A stretch of DNA of 64,000 bases, from NCBI RefSeq assembly GCF_012317045.1, contig NZ_CP051154.1:3782001-3846000 (forward strand). Reading direction: 5' to 3'. The stretch's first letter is position 1. Each line of letters starts with the position of its first letter. Below are positions 16,905-25,646 of this stretch, in pieces. Origin of the DNA: Leifsonia sp. PS1209. GTDB lineage: Bacteria; Actinomycetota; Actinomycetes; Actinomycetales; Microbacteriaceae. The position numbers were made by a program, and so were the translations under genes. The notes under the pieces were generated by a model. That model ran no database searches, had not been told where the DNA came from, and saw only the letters and a list, made by a program, of their open reading frames with translations.

Positions 16905-17425
16905 CGCTGGTCGATCGCCGATTGCAGGGACCGCATGTAGCCCTCGGACGTGTACGTGGCGCCGGAGACGGTGTCGATCGACGCCGACTGCGAGGCCAGC
17001 GCCTCCTGGGTGAGGATCGGCACCGCCTGCTCGTTGATGGAGACGCTGCGGCCATCCTGATCGGGGGTCTGCAGGGCGGTGATCGCGGTGATCGTCGTGC
17101 CGGAGAAGGTGACCTGCAACTGGATGGGGCCGTAGCGGGTGTCGACGGTGCTGCCGGTGACGACCGTGCTGGCGGAGGCGGGCGCGGTCGCCGGGGTGGA
17201 GGTCGCGGACGGGGACGAGGTGGTGGAGGTGCCGGTGCTGCCAGTGCCGGTGGTTCCCGACGAGCCCGTGCCCGTGCTCGCACCCGCGCTCGTCCGCCCC
17301 GCCACCGCCGCCGTGGTCGCGGTCTGCGTCTCCCCCAGCCCGTACAGCTTGAGGCCGATCGTCCCGCCCATCACCACCACGATGATCGTGAACAGGATGG
17401 TTCCTCGCCACTTCTTCTGGCTCAT
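16901..17425 (-). CDS. membrane-anchored FMN-binding domain protein
   Basis: A 174-residue protein with one N-terminal membrane segment (about 9-29), a long low-complexity linker of Gly, Ser, Thr and Ala (about 35-90) and a C-terminal FMN-binding domain. The flavinylation motif SGATYTS starts at Ser154, so Thr157 is the expected FMN attachment site. The domain should sit outside the membrane and take electrons from the ferric-reductase-like protein encoded just upstream. The ATG at 17425 overlaps that gene's stop (ATGA). The linker length suggests reach through the cell wall. Confidence 0.92.
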   Translation of the reverse strand: MSQKKWRGTILFTIIVVVMGGTIGLKLYGLGETQTATTAAVAGRTSAGASTGTGSSGTTGTGSTGTSTTSSPSATSTPATAPASASTVVTGSTVDTRYGPIQLQVTFSGTTITAITALQTPDQDGRSVSINEQAVPILTQEALASQSASIDTVSGATYTSEGYMRSLQSAIDQR

Positions 17426-18792
17426 GACATGCTCAGTTCTTCTCGGTGGATGAAGCGCCCGGGCATCCCGAGCTCTCGGAGGGTCTGCTCTGCGCGGTCG
17501 GCCATCCCCTGCGGTCCACAGATGAACGCCTCCCAGTCGCGCAGCGCAGGGATGAACCGCTGCATCGGCTCGACGTCGAGCGGGTCGTAGCCGAGTTCGC
17601 TGCGGCGGCCGGGCACCGGCACGACCGTGACCCCCGGCATGGCCTGCAGCTCGGCGGCCAGCGCCAGGTGCGCCGTCGAGTGCGCCCGGTACAGCACCAC
17701 CGGCTGCGCCCCGCGGGCCACGAGTTCTTCGGCGAGCGCCCTGATCGGCCCGATGCCCGCACCACCGGCGATCAGCAGGATGCGCGGCCTGGTCGCCCTG
17801 TCCGCGGTGAAGTGCCCGAACGGGCCTTCCGCGAACACCAGCGTGCCCTTCTTCAGCCCGGACAGGCGCGTCGAGTGGTCGCCGAGCGCCCCGACCGTGA
17901 TCCGCAGATACCCGTCGGTGGGCAGGCGCGACACCGAGTACGGGTGCGCCGTGAGCAGGTGACCCCAGGCGAGGAAGCGGAAGTTCAGGAAGTTGCCTCC
18001 GCGCACGCCGAGTTCGTGCATCCGGTTGCCGGTGAGCCAGACGCTCGACATGCCCTCGCCCTCCGGCACCACGGCGGCGACGCGCATCCTGTGCCGCCAC
18101 GCATCCATTGTCGGCAGGACGAAACGCCAGGTGAGCACGGCGGCGGCCGTCCCCAGGTACAGCGCGATCCACAGGATGCGCGCGAACGGCTGCCCGACGA
18201 AGTGCGTGCCTCCGCTCAGCTGGTGCAGGAAGGTGAGGAAGATCGCGACGTAGGTGGACAGGTGCAGCCAGTACCAGACCTCGTAGGACAGCTTCGCGCG
18301 CACCAGCCGGGCGCTGCTCAGCCCAACGGCGAGGAACGCGATGGTGCCGACGAAGGCGGTGAGCATGTCCGGGTAGTCCTGCAGCATCGCGACGAACGCA
18401 TCCCACGGCATCGTCTTCGACAGGATCTCTGCGCCCAGCACCATGAACACGACATGCGTGATCACGAGCAGGACGACGGATGCGCCGAGCGACCGGTGCC
18501 AGGAGACCAGCCGGTCGAGCCCGACCGCCCGCTCGAACCATGGCACTCGCGCGATCAGGAGCACCTGGGCGCAGACCAGGTATGCGCCGAGCAGCCCGCT
18601 CAGCTCGCCGACGGTGGTGGCGACGCTGGCGGGCGTTGCGGTGAAGCCCGCCGGGACGCCGACCCACCACAGCCAGAGCACGCCGACGAGGCCCACCGCC
18701 AGCACGACGCGCACGGTCACCGAACCGTGGCGCCTGGCCGGACGGCTCGTCTCCGCAGCGGCCGCCGGGGGCGGTGTCGCGATCGCGGTCAT
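17422..18792 (-). CDS. ferric-reductase-like membrane flavocytochrome with ferredoxin-reductase domain
   Basis: A 456-residue protein with about six membrane segments and a cytoplasmic flavin/NAD(P)H reductase half. Candidate haem ligands are the His of SWHRSLG, ITHVV, YWLHLSTY and FLHQL. HPYSVS is the FAD motif, GGAGIGPIRAL the NAD(P)H ribose/pyrophosphate loop and FICGPQGM the C-terminal nucleotide contact. It should pass electrons from cytoplasmic NAD(P)H across the membrane, here probably to the flavinylated protein encoded next. GGAG precedes the ATG. It is the first gene of an operon with the FMN-binding protein, apbE and the two-component system. Confidence 0.92.
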   Translation of the reverse strand: MTAIATPPPAAAAETSRPARRHGSVTVRVVLAVGLVGVLWLWWVGVPAGFTATPASVATTVGELSGLLGAYLVCAQVLLIARVPWFERAVGLDRLVSWHRSLGASVVLLVITHVVFMVLGAEILSKTMPWDAFVAMLQDYPDMLTAFVGTIAFLAVGLSSARLVRAKLSYEVWYWLHLSTYVAIFLTFLHQLSGGTHFVGQPFARILWIALYLGTAAAVLTWRFVLPTMDAWRHRMRVAAVVPEGEGMSSVWLTGNRMHELGVRGGNFLNFRFLAWGHLLTAHPYSVSRLPTDGYLRITVGALGDHSTRLSGLKKGTLVFAEGPFGHFTADRATRPRILLIAGGAGIGPIRALAEELVARGAQPVVLYRAHSTAHLALAAELQAMPGVTVVPVPGRRSELGYDPLDVEPMQRFIPALRDWEAFICGPQGMADRAEQTLRELGMPGRFIHREELSMS

Positions 18793-18841
18793 GGTCTGAT
18801 CTCCATGCTTCCAACGATCGCGGCTGATTCTTGCCGGATTC

Positions 18842-19618
18842 TTAGTTCTCCTGGGGAGGGGCTGCGGGGTTGCTATGGGTTAGCCCAGTGACGCGCATCC
18901 GGTTGCGGCCGCTGCTGATGCCGACCACCACGATGATGGCGACGAACAGCGCCAGACTCACCTGGCCGGTGCCGAGGCCCAGCCCGTGGCGCGCGTGCGA
19001 CACCGCCAGCCAGTCCGAGATGGATGCGCCGAACGGCCTGGTCAGTACATACGACGCCCAGAACGCGGCCGTGGCGCCGAGCCCCCACCAGCGGTACCCG
19101 GCGCCCGGCAGTGCGAACAGCACCAGGAAGACGACCCCGGAGGCGAGGTAGCCGAGCCCGAAGGTGACCGCGGTGAGGTCGCCGACCGCGGTGCCGAGCG
19201 CGAACGTGGTGAGCACGGCGCACCAGTAGAAGAACTCCCGCGGCCGCGTGTTGATGCTGTGCACCGAGAGGGTCCGCTGCGTCGCGTACCAGAGCGCGAA
19301 CACCGCGGCGAGGACCACCAGGAACACCGTCGTCGACACCAGGTAGGGCACCCCGAACTGCACGTGGATGACGTCGGCGACCATGGTCCCGAACACCGCC
19401 ACCATCAGCACCGCGAACCAGTACACCCACGAGATGTACCTGCGCACCGCGAACTGCAGCACCAGGGCGACCCCCAGCACGACGGCGGCCCCGGCGACCG
19501 CCACGGGAGGGTCGATCCGGTGCACGAGGAAATCGGAGGTCGTCTCGCCCATCGCGGTGGTCAGCACTTTGGCCACCCAGAACAGGGCGGTCACTTCGGG
19601 GACTTTGTTGCGCAGCAC
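18842..19618 (-). CDS. COG4705-type multi-span membrane protein
   Basis: A 258-residue integral membrane protein with about eight segments. It has an internal duplication: the segment PEVTALFWVAKVLTTAMGET is echoed by FFYWCAVLTTFALGTAVGD. This pattern is that of the COG4705 membrane-anchored family, whose function is not established. GTG at 19618 is the start; the upstream hexamer CAGAGT six bases before it may be a weak leaderless -10. It lies 49 bases ahead of the ferric-reductase gene's upstream region and could share its control. Confidence 0.8.
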   Translation of the reverse strand: MLRNKVPEVTALFWVAKVLTTAMGETTSDFLVHRIDPPVAVAGAAVVLGVALVLQFAVRRYISWVYWFAVLMVAVFGTMVADVIHVQFGVPYLVSTTVFLVVLAAVFALWYATQRTLSVHSINTRPREFFYWCAVLTTFALGTAVGDLTAVTFGLGYLASGVVFLVLFALPGAGYRWWGLGATAAFWASYVLTRPFGASISDWLAVSHARHGLGLGTGQVSLALFVAIIVVVGISSGRNRMRVTGLTHSNPAAPPQEN

Positions 19619-19693
19619 CAGGACACTCTGGCGCTGCGGTTCCCAGAAATCGCTAAGAGGCGGGGATCACACGCGTCGCGGCGCCACTCCCGA

Positions 19694-20437
19694 TCAATGG
19701 ATGCTCTGCACCTGCACGTGCGGCGTCCCCCGCGTCACCGCCCACACGGTTCCCGCGCCGGCCGCGCGCAGCGGACCGGACCCGACAGACAGCACCGTGT
19801 GCTCGTCGATGGCGACGCCGCCGTCGACGAGTTGCGCATCCACTGCCGCGATCAGCCGCGAGAGGTTGCCCCACTGCACCGCGTGCACGTCGACGGTCAC
19901 GTCCACGAGCCCGAGTCCGGGGACGACGGTGACCTCGTCCAGCTCCTCGGAGCCGTCCTCCGGGGAGACCTCGACGCCACCGATGCGCCAGCCTCCGATG
20001 AGGGCGCGATCCGGCGCGATCATCGCGCCCGCGGAGAAGCCGAGGTACGGCATCCCGTCGACGACGGCCGCCTGGATGGTCTCGGCCGAGGGGAGCAGGG
20101 CGTCGAGGTAGGCGGGCGTGAGGCCTCCGCCGACCACCAGGGCGTCGATGCCCTCCAGCGCGCTCGGGTCGACCAGCTGGCCCTCCGCGAAGGCGCCGAT
20201 CACCGGCTCGATGCTCACGCCACCGGCCGCTTCCGACGCCGCTGCGGTCGTCAGCGCCTCCGCGAGCCGGGCGGCGTGGTCGGCCTCGCCACCCTCGCGG
20301 ACCGTGATCACGGCGATTCTGGCCGTCGCATCCGGTTCGCGTCTCGCGGCACGCTGCGACGCCTCGATCACGAAGCCTGTGTACACGTCGATGTCGTAGC
20401 GCGGGTCATTGCCGCCGCCGACCAAGTGGATGCCCAT
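19694..20437 (-). CDS. peptidase S51/cyanophycinase-like protein
   Basis: A 247-residue class I glutamine-amidotransferase-like fold. GFSAGAM (about residue 134-140) carries the expected nucleophile Ser as in peptidase E and cyanophycinase, with VVGGGLTPAYLDAL before it and HAVQWGN after it holding a possible His. It may cleave Asp- or beta-Asp-linked dipeptides, but the protein is shorter than cyanophycinase. TAGCGT lies six bases before the ATG at 20437 with no ribosome site, so the transcript is probably leaderless. Confidence 0.8.
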   Translation of the reverse strand: MGIHLVGGGNDPRYDIDVYTGFVIEASQRAARREPDATARIAVITVREGGEADHAARLAEALTTAAASEAAGGVSIEPVIGAFAEGQLVDPSALEGIDALVVGGGLTPAYLDALLPSAETIQAAVVDGMPYLGFSAGAMIAPDRALIGGWRIGGVEVSPEDGSEELDEVTVVPGLGLVDVTVDVHAVQWGNLSRLIAAVDAQLVDGGVAIDEHTVLSVGSGPLRAAGAGTVWAVTRGTPHVQVQSIH

Positions 20438-20510
20438 CCCATCACGCTACCGTCGATCGCCCTTCACCCCGTGGGAGCGCGACCGGACGGTGGGCATGTA
20501 GATTCGCTGC

Positions 20511-20831
20511 ATGATCGAAGCCGTGCGGGGGAACAAGGGCATCACTGCGCTGCTGGTGGTGGGTGCGCTGGCGACCATCGGCGGCCTGATCGTGACCTGG
20601 GTGGCGAGACCGGTGGACACGATCGTGGTGATCTCGAAGGGCCCGATCCCGACGCTCCCCGTGAACACGTACACCCAGTACACCCAAGCCGGGACCTCGA
20701 TGCCGGTCATCCCCGTTGCCGACTACTCCGGCATGTGGATCGGCATCGTGATCGGCGTCATCGGGGTCGCTCTGCTGCTGACCGGAGTCGTCCTCGCCGT
20801 GAGGAGGGCGCGGAGCGCTCATGGAGCGTGA
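20511..20831 (+). CDS. small two-segment membrane protein upstream of a two-component system
   Basis: A 106-residue protein with hydrophobic segments at about 10-32 and 73-97 and a polar loop between them outside or inside the cell. Not a family I recognise. TAGATT is six bases before the ATG (leaderless type). Its end overlaps the response regulator gene by 11 bases, so it is co-translated and could act as an accessory sensor or target of that system. Confidence 0.75.
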   Translation: MIEAVRGNKGITALLVVGALATIGGLIVTWVARPVDTIVVISKGPIPTLPVNTYTQYTQAGTSMPVIPVADYSGMWIGIVIGVIGVALLLTGVVLAVRRARSAHGA

Positions 20832-21486
20832 ACGGCAGCGCGTGCTGCTGGTCGAGGACGACCAGCGCCTCGGCCCGCTGATCGAACAGGTGCTCGCGGA
20901 GACCTATGAGGTGACGCTGATCGCCGACGGCGACGCCGGGCTGCGCGCCGGGCTCGACGGGACGTTCGACGCCATCGTGGTGGACCGACGACTGCCCGGC
21001 ACGGACGGGGTGACCATCGTGGAGACGCTGCGGGCGCGCCGCGTCGTCACGCCCATTCTCATGCTGACGGCGCTCGGTGGTCTCGCCGACCGCGTCGGTG
21101 GGCTGGATGCCGGGGCGAACGACTACCTCGTGAAGCCGTTCGAGTTCGACGAACTGCTCGCGCGGCTGCGCGCCATCACGCGCACGTTCACGGGCGAGGG
21201 GCCGGTGATCGCGGTGGGCGATTGGCAGTTCTACCCGGAGAGCCGCTGCATCTACTCGCCGTACGACGGGCGCATCCAGTTGACCGCGCGGGAGACCGCT
21301 CTGCTGCGCCTGCTGGCGGAGAACCCGCTGCGCACGTTCAGCCGTCGCCAGATCCTGAGCGAGGTGTTCGAGAACGACGAACAGCCCGGGACCGTGGACA
21401 CCTACGTGCACTACGTGCGGCGCAAGACCGACAAAGACCTCATCAGCACGGTGCGCGGCGAGGGATACCGACTGGGGGCGCTGTGA
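20821..21486 (+). CDS. OmpR-family response regulator
   Basis: A 221-residue regulator. Receiver: VEDD acidic pair, Asp55 in AIVVDRRLPG, Lys in LVKPF. Output: winged helix ending KDLISTVRGEGYRLG, the OmpR recognition and wing pattern. It resembles the regulator at 15,457-16,125 throughout, so the two are likely paralogues. It overlaps the small membrane gene before it and the kinase gene after it (GTGA at 21,483), giving one tight transcription unit. Confidence 0.92.
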   Translation: MERERQRVLLVEDDQRLGPLIEQVLAETYEVTLIADGDAGLRAGLDGTFDAIVVDRRLPGTDGVTIVETLRARRVVTPILMLTALGGLADRVGGLDAGANDYLVKPFEFDELLARLRAITRTFTGEGPVIAVGDWQFYPESRCIYSPYDGRIQLTARETALLRLLAENPLRTFSRRQILSEVFENDEQPGTVDTYVHYVRRKTDKDLISTVRGEGYRLGAL

Positions 21487-22559
21487 AGCGCGGAGTGCGC
21501 GGCGGGCGCGACGGGCGCGGAGTGCGCGGCGGTCGGGCCGGGGCCGATGCGACCGACGTCGACGCGACGGCCGTGCGGCGCGCATCCCGTGTGGTCGGGG
21601 TGCAGCTGACCATCGCATCCGGGGCGCTCGTGGTCGCGGCCATCGGGGTGGCGTTCTTCTTCGTGCTCGATCAGCTGCGGCCCGCCGAGCTGGCGGAGAA
21701 GCCGCGGCCGGGCGAGCACAAGATCTACATCGACACCACGGAGGCGATGATCGCGTTCGTGGTGGTCGGCGTGCTCGCGGTCGCGGTGGCCGGGGCGGCC
21801 AGCCTGATCATCACCCGCCGGGCCGTGCGTCCGCTCGGCCGTGCACTGCAGATGCAGCGGACGTTCGTGCAGGATGCGAGCCACGAGCTGCGCACCCCGC
21901 TCGCCGTGCTCGACGCGCGGTTGCAGATCCTGCAGCGCACGCTGCCGCCCGACGACCCGTCGTCGCCGGTCGTCGCCGAGCTGCGCACCGACGCGCGCGC
22001 CCTCATCGACATCGTCGACGACCTGCTGCTTGCCGCAGAGCCAGTCCAGGATGCCCACGGAGACCCCACCCCGGTGCTCGCCGCCGTCGACCGCGCGGCC
22101 GACGCCATGCGGGTGCTCGCCGAGCCGCGCGGCATCGACGTGCGACTGGATGCTCCTGCCGGGCACGACGCGCTCGTCGCGATGCCCGCCGCGAGCCTGC
22201 AACGCTGCGTGACGGCGCTGGTCGACAATGCGCTCGCGCACTCGCCGGACGGGTCTACGATCACCGTCGCCGTGCGCGTGCAGGGGCGGACGGTGACGCT
22301 GACGGTGGCCGACCAGGGGACGGGCATCCGGGGCATCGACCCTCGGCGGATCTTCGACCGGTTCGCTCGGGCGCCGCAGGCGTCGGCGGGCGCGGCGGGC
22401 GCGGGCGCGTCGGGGACCAGCCCCACCCCCGTCCGTCCCAGCTTCGGCATCGGCCTCGCCCTCGTGCGCGACATCGCGGCGCGGTCCGGCGGCAGCGTCG
22501 ATGTCGCCGCCACCAGCGACGCGGGAACAGTGCTCAGACTGACCCTGCCGACGCTGTAA
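21483..22559 (+). CDS. sensor histidine kinase
   Basis: A 358-residue kinase starting at a GTG that overlaps the regulator stop. The first 30 residues are Arg/Gly-rich, then membrane segments at about 40-63 and 89-111 flank a sensor loop of only about 25 residues, too short for a ligand domain, so it may sense within the membrane or through the upstream small membrane protein. The dimerisation box DASHELRTPL has His134. N box VDNALAHS, DQGTGI, and a G2 region with an Ala/Gly-rich insertion before FGIGLALV complete the ATPase. Confidence 0.9.
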   Translation: MKRGVRGGRDGRGVRGGRAGADATDVDATAVRRASRVVGVQLTIASGALVVAAIGVAFFFVLDQLRPAELAEKPRPGEHKIYIDTTEAMIAFVVVGVLAVAVAGAASLIITRRAVRPLGRALQMQRTFVQDASHELRTPLAVLDARLQILQRTLPPDDPSSPVVAELRTDARALIDIVDDLLLAAEPVQDAHGDPTPVLAAVDRAADAMRVLAEPRGIDVRLDAPAGHDALVAMPAASLQRCVTALVDNALAHSPDGSTITVAVRVQGRTVTLTVADQGTGIRGIDPRRIFDRFARAPQASAGAAGAGASGTSPTPVRPSFGIGLALVRDIAARSGGSVDVAATSDAGTVLRLTLPTL

Positions 22560-22650
22560 CCCTGAACACCCTGCCGATCCGCTCAGGTTCGTAGCGCATT
22601 CCTCCATCTTGGAGGATTCTGGGACTCAACAGGATGAACTGAGGGGAAGA

Positions 22651-22677
22651 GTTCGCCTGTGAGGGTTCGCCTGTGAG
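22651..22677 (+). repeat. tandem direct repeat before the glycosyltransferase gene
   Basis: GTTCGCCTGTGAG occurs at 22651-22663 and again at 22665-22677, in the leader just upstream of the ribosome site GGAGG (22681-22685). It may be a recent duplication; no function is evident. Confidence 0.6.
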
Positions 22678-22692
22678 AGGGGAGGTCGCCCC

Positions 22693-24231
22693 GTGTCACT
22701 CGTCGCGACGCGCCAAGCGCCTCTCCGAGCGCGGCCGCTCACCGGCTCGGTGTGGTTCGTCGCCACCGTCGCCGGGCTCCTGTCGACGCTGCTCGCCGCT
22801 GCGGGGTCGTGGATCCCGTCGCTCTGGGGAGACGAGGCGGCCAGTCTCCTCTCGGCCGAGCGCTCCCTGCCGTCGCTTGCCACGATGCTCGGTCACGTGG
22901 ACGCCGTGCACGGCGCTTACTACCTGGGCCTGCACTGGTGGATCAGTGTGTTCGGAACCTCGCCGTTCGCCCTCCGCTTCCCGAGCGCCGTCGCGGTCGG
23001 GCTGACGACCGCCGCGGTCGTGGTGCTCGTCTGGCGCCTCGACGGCCGCCGACTGGCCGTGCTGGCCGGTGCGGTGTGCATGATCCTCCCGCGCGTGACG
23101 TATATGGCAGAGGAAGCACGGTCGTACGCGTTCAGCGCGGCCGTCGTCGCCTGGCTGACCGTGCTGCTGGTGGAGATCCTGCACCGCAGAGAGGTCGGGA
23201 CGGGCTGGTGGGTCGGCTACGCGGCCCTCCTGGCGGTCGGCACGTACGTGTTCCTCTACGTGGCGCTCTTCGTCGCGGTGCATGCGGTGATCCTCGCCAC
23301 CCTCCGGGTCCGGCGTGCGACCCTGATCGGTTGGGCGGCGGCCGTCGCCTGCGCGATGCTCGCCGCCGTTCCCCTCGGCGTCGTCGGCCTGCTGGAACGC
23401 AACCAGATCTCCTACCTGGCGACCACCGACCAGTCCTCGTTCGAGACGATGTTCCGCTCGCTCTGGTTCGGGTCGTGGTGGGTGGCCACTGCGGCGTGGG
23501 CGCTCATGGTGGCCGCGGTGTGCATCCCGTGGCTGCTGCGCGTGCGGTCCGGCGTCCGCAACACGTGGATGCTCACCCGTAGCACCCCGACGCCGCTCGC
23601 CCTGGCCGTGGCCTGGCTGGTCGTGCCGACGGTCATCCTCGTCTCCGCGCAGGCGGTGATCCCCGGCTTCACGGCCAGGTATGTCTCGTTCTGTGCGCCG
23701 GCGGCGGCGATCCTGATCGCCTGCGGGGTGCGCTCGCTGTTCCGTCTGCGGGCGTGGGCCGGGATCACGGCGGGGGCGCTGCTGCTCGCCCTGATCGTGC
23801 CGGTCTACGTCGGCCAGCGGACGGCATACGCGAAGAACGACAGCGACTGGGCCGAGCTGAGCGCGGTGGTCGGCGCCCACGCGCACCCGGGAGACGGCGT
23901 GATCTTCGACGAATCGGTCCGCCCCTCCCGCCGCCCCCGGCTGGCGATGCACACGTACCCGGCCGGGTTCGCCGGGCTGGTCGACGTGACCCTCCAGACC
24001 CCGTACCAGCAGAACGACACCTGGCACGACGCCGCGTACTCGGTCGACCAGGCGGACGCGCGCGACCGCCTGGAGGGCGTCGAACGCATCTGGCTGATCG
24101 AATACGTCGACGCCGAGACCCCGAAGCAGCCGGACAGCTGGGGGCTGCTGCCGCTGGAGCGCGAAGGGTTCGTACAGACCGGGCTGCGGGTGGCGACGCA
24201 TCGGGAGCTGGTGATCGAGCTCACGCGGTGA
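22693..24231 (+). CDS. GT39-like membrane glycosyltransferase (mannosyltransferase type)
   Basis: A 512-residue polytopic protein of the GT-C fold. SLWGDEAAS at about 34-42 in the first extracytoplasmic loop is the DE-type catalytic motif of GT39/ArnT-like enzymes, followed by HGAYYLGLHWWISVFG and RFPSA. About 10-11 membrane segments cover residues 15-380, and the C-terminal 120 residues form an external domain. It should transfer a sugar from a polyprenyl-phosphate donor to a wall polymer or protein; acceptor unknown. Start is GTG at 22693 with GGAGG seven bases before it. Confidence 0.85.
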   Translation: MSLVATRQAPLRARPLTGSVWFVATVAGLLSTLLAAAGSWIPSLWGDEAASLLSAERSLPSLATMLGHVDAVHGAYYLGLHWWISVFGTSPFALRFPSAVAVGLTTAAVVVLVWRLDGRRLAVLAGAVCMILPRVTYMAEEARSYAFSAAVVAWLTVLLVEILHRREVGTGWWVGYAALLAVGTYVFLYVALFVAVHAVILATLRVRRATLIGWAAAVACAMLAAVPLGVVGLLERNQISYLATTDQSSFETMFRSLWFGSWWVATAAWALMVAAVCIPWLLRVRSGVRNTWMLTRSTPTPLALAVAWLVVPTVILVSAQAVIPGFTARYVSFCAPAAAILIACGVRSLFRLRAWAGITAGALLLALIVPVYVGQRTAYAKNDSDWAELSAVVGAHAHPGDGVIFDESVRPSRRPRLAMHTYPAGFAGLVDVTLQTPYQQNDTWHDAAYSVDQADARDRLEGVERIWLIEYVDAETPKQPDSWGLLPLEREGFVQTGLRVATHRELVIELTR

Positions 24232-24259
24232 CGGTGGGGGCGGGTGGCTTCGCGGATCA

Positions 24260-25234
24260 CTATTGCGGACCGCGGCCGAGCTCCTGGCTCTTCAGAGCAA
24301 GAAGCACACCGACAGCTTCGTCCGCATCCGGGGTGGTGACGGCGATCTCGGCCCCGCTGTGAAGTGTCGCGACAATAGCTGGACCGCCCCGAAGAACGAG
24401 AGCCATACCTCGAGGGCCGACGCGATAGCCCCATCCAGCCCACCGCGAGGGTTCGAGTCGGGTCACAACCGCCTTGTCAATCTCGTTCAATCGAACCGAC
24501 ATGAGCCGAATTCCTAGCGTTGCGGACCGTGCACGAAGCCCTCGAAGGTCTACCGATACGCGCACTCGAGCACATACGCAGAACATTGCAGCGAGGCTCG
24601 ACGCCACGATCGCGACGCTGAGATTGGACGCCACGATTCCTGTCATCACCATCGGCAGGTAGCCGAGCGCGATCGCCACCAGACCGCTGATCGCAGTCGC
24701 CCAGGCAAAAAGCGGTACAAACTGCGCTCGCGACCACGCAAGGGTCTCGTTGGCTTTCAGCACGATCTCAGCAGGTTCACCGGTGGAGTCCGCCTGAGCG
24801 CGAGACGGTGCGAAAGCGAAAGGGATGAAGCCGTAGAACACTGCAGCCACCGCCACGAGCCCGGCGGCACCGATCTCCTGGCCGGACGTACGAGCGGCGC
24901 TTGCGCTGATCAGCCACGCCGCGGCGGTGACTGCCCCGACCGACCCCGCGATGAGGAAGACCCGCCGGGGGCGGTCGTAGTGTTCGGGCCGGACTGCAGC
25001 GTGCCAGGCAAAGGCCGAGGCTACAGCGGAAATCACGACTGCCATCCCAGCGAACACCCACGTGGGAAGTCGCGAGACCACCTCTGCTCCCGACCACTGT
25101 GAAGGCAGCTCAGCGGGCAGAGAATCGCCCCAGACAACGAGCGACCACACGATCGCGACGGATGTGGCCGTGACCAACATCGCCGCGAAACCTCTTCGTG
25201 CACCATCGAACCGAACCACGGGGCTAACACTCAT
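24260..25234 (-). CDS. DUF1648-like membrane protein
   Basis: A 324-residue protein with about six membrane segments. The stretch LPAELPSQWSG just after the first segment resembles the DUF1648 mark (LPxxIPxHW), with Gln in place of His. The last 110 residues are soluble and PH-like (VRVSVDLRGLRAR...). DUF1648 proteins often follow a small GntR-type regulator in Microbacteriaceae and other Gram-positives; here the preceding gene is only a remnant whose stop overlaps this ATG. GGAGG lies ten bases before the start. Base composition is less GC-rich than in the flanks. Confidence 0.75.
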   Translation of the reverse strand: MSVSPVVRFDGARRGFAAMLVTATSVAIVWSLVVWGDSLPAELPSQWSGAEVVSRLPTWVFAGMAVVISAVASAFAWHAAVRPEHYDRPRRVFLIAGSVGAVTAAAWLISASAARTSGQEIGAAGLVAVAAVFYGFIPFAFAPSRAQADSTGEPAEIVLKANETLAWSRAQFVPLFAWATAISGLVAIALGYLPMVMTGIVASNLSVAIVASSLAAMFCVCARVRVSVDLRGLRARSATLGIRLMSVRLNEIDKAVVTRLEPSRWAGWGYRVGPRGMALVLRGGPAIVATLHSGAEIAVTTPDADEAVGVLLALKSQELGRGPQ

Positions 25235-25425
25235 GTCGACGTTTCCTCCAGATACCTGACCAGCTGCGGGAGCGAGACGCCCCGCCTTGCTGCACCCCTG
25301 ACGAGGGCATCAATGGCGGCGACGACATCCGCGGGCAGATCGTCCGGAGATGGGAGCACACGAGCCCCGCGGCCCTGGCGAGCCCATCGAGAGGACCGCG
25401 ACCATAGCTGTCTTTGCCATCTTTT
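25231..25425 (-). pseudogene. C-terminal remnant of a small regulator (GntR/YtrA-like)
   Basis: A 64-codon open stretch with no start codon in a usable place, closed upstream by an in-frame TGA at 25426-25428. It reads ARQGRGARVLPSPDDL, then DVVAAIDALVRGAARRG and VSLPQLVRYLEE, like the end of a YtrA-type GntR regulator (wing with GRGxxV followed by two helices). Its TGA overlaps the ATG of the DUF1648-like gene (ATGA), which is good evidence that this was a real coupled gene. The helix-turn-helix half is missing. A MKKMAKTAMVAV-like start in another frame covers the same DNA and may be chance. Confidence 0.5.
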
Positions 25426-25646
25426 TCATGAATTGACTCCAATCTCGATACATCGCCATCGACCGCCTGAGCGCTTCATCGCGATACCAACACGGTATAT
25501 GCGGGTCGCGCGCATCTAAAATTTTTCTATAAGAATGCAACGTTTTGTGTGAGAAGTGGGGCCGCTTTCACTTATCCAATGCGACGTGCATCCGACTCCC
25601 GCGGCGCACCGGTAGATTGCAGTGCAGAGACGAACGGGGGACGTGG
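25426..25646. other. AT-rich spacer with no recognisable gene
   Basis: Between the regulator remnant and the epimerase gene. The part 25,490-25,550 is unusually AT-rich for this genome, with runs such as AAAATTTTT. TAGATT at 25612-25617 could be the -10 of the epimerase operon, whose leader then carries a GGGGGA ribosome site. I see no complete gene here. Confidence 0.5.

Noticed and set aside
22600..22616. Small inverted repeat TCCTCC/GGAGGA after the histidine kinase gene
   Set aside because: Six-base stem, five-base loop and no T run; too weak to call a terminator.
25310..25540. Short frame with an inner MKKMAKTAMVAV start that looks like a signal peptide
   Set aside because: Ends after about 39 residues in unlike, Arg-rich sequence and overlaps the better supported regulator remnant; no ribosome site.
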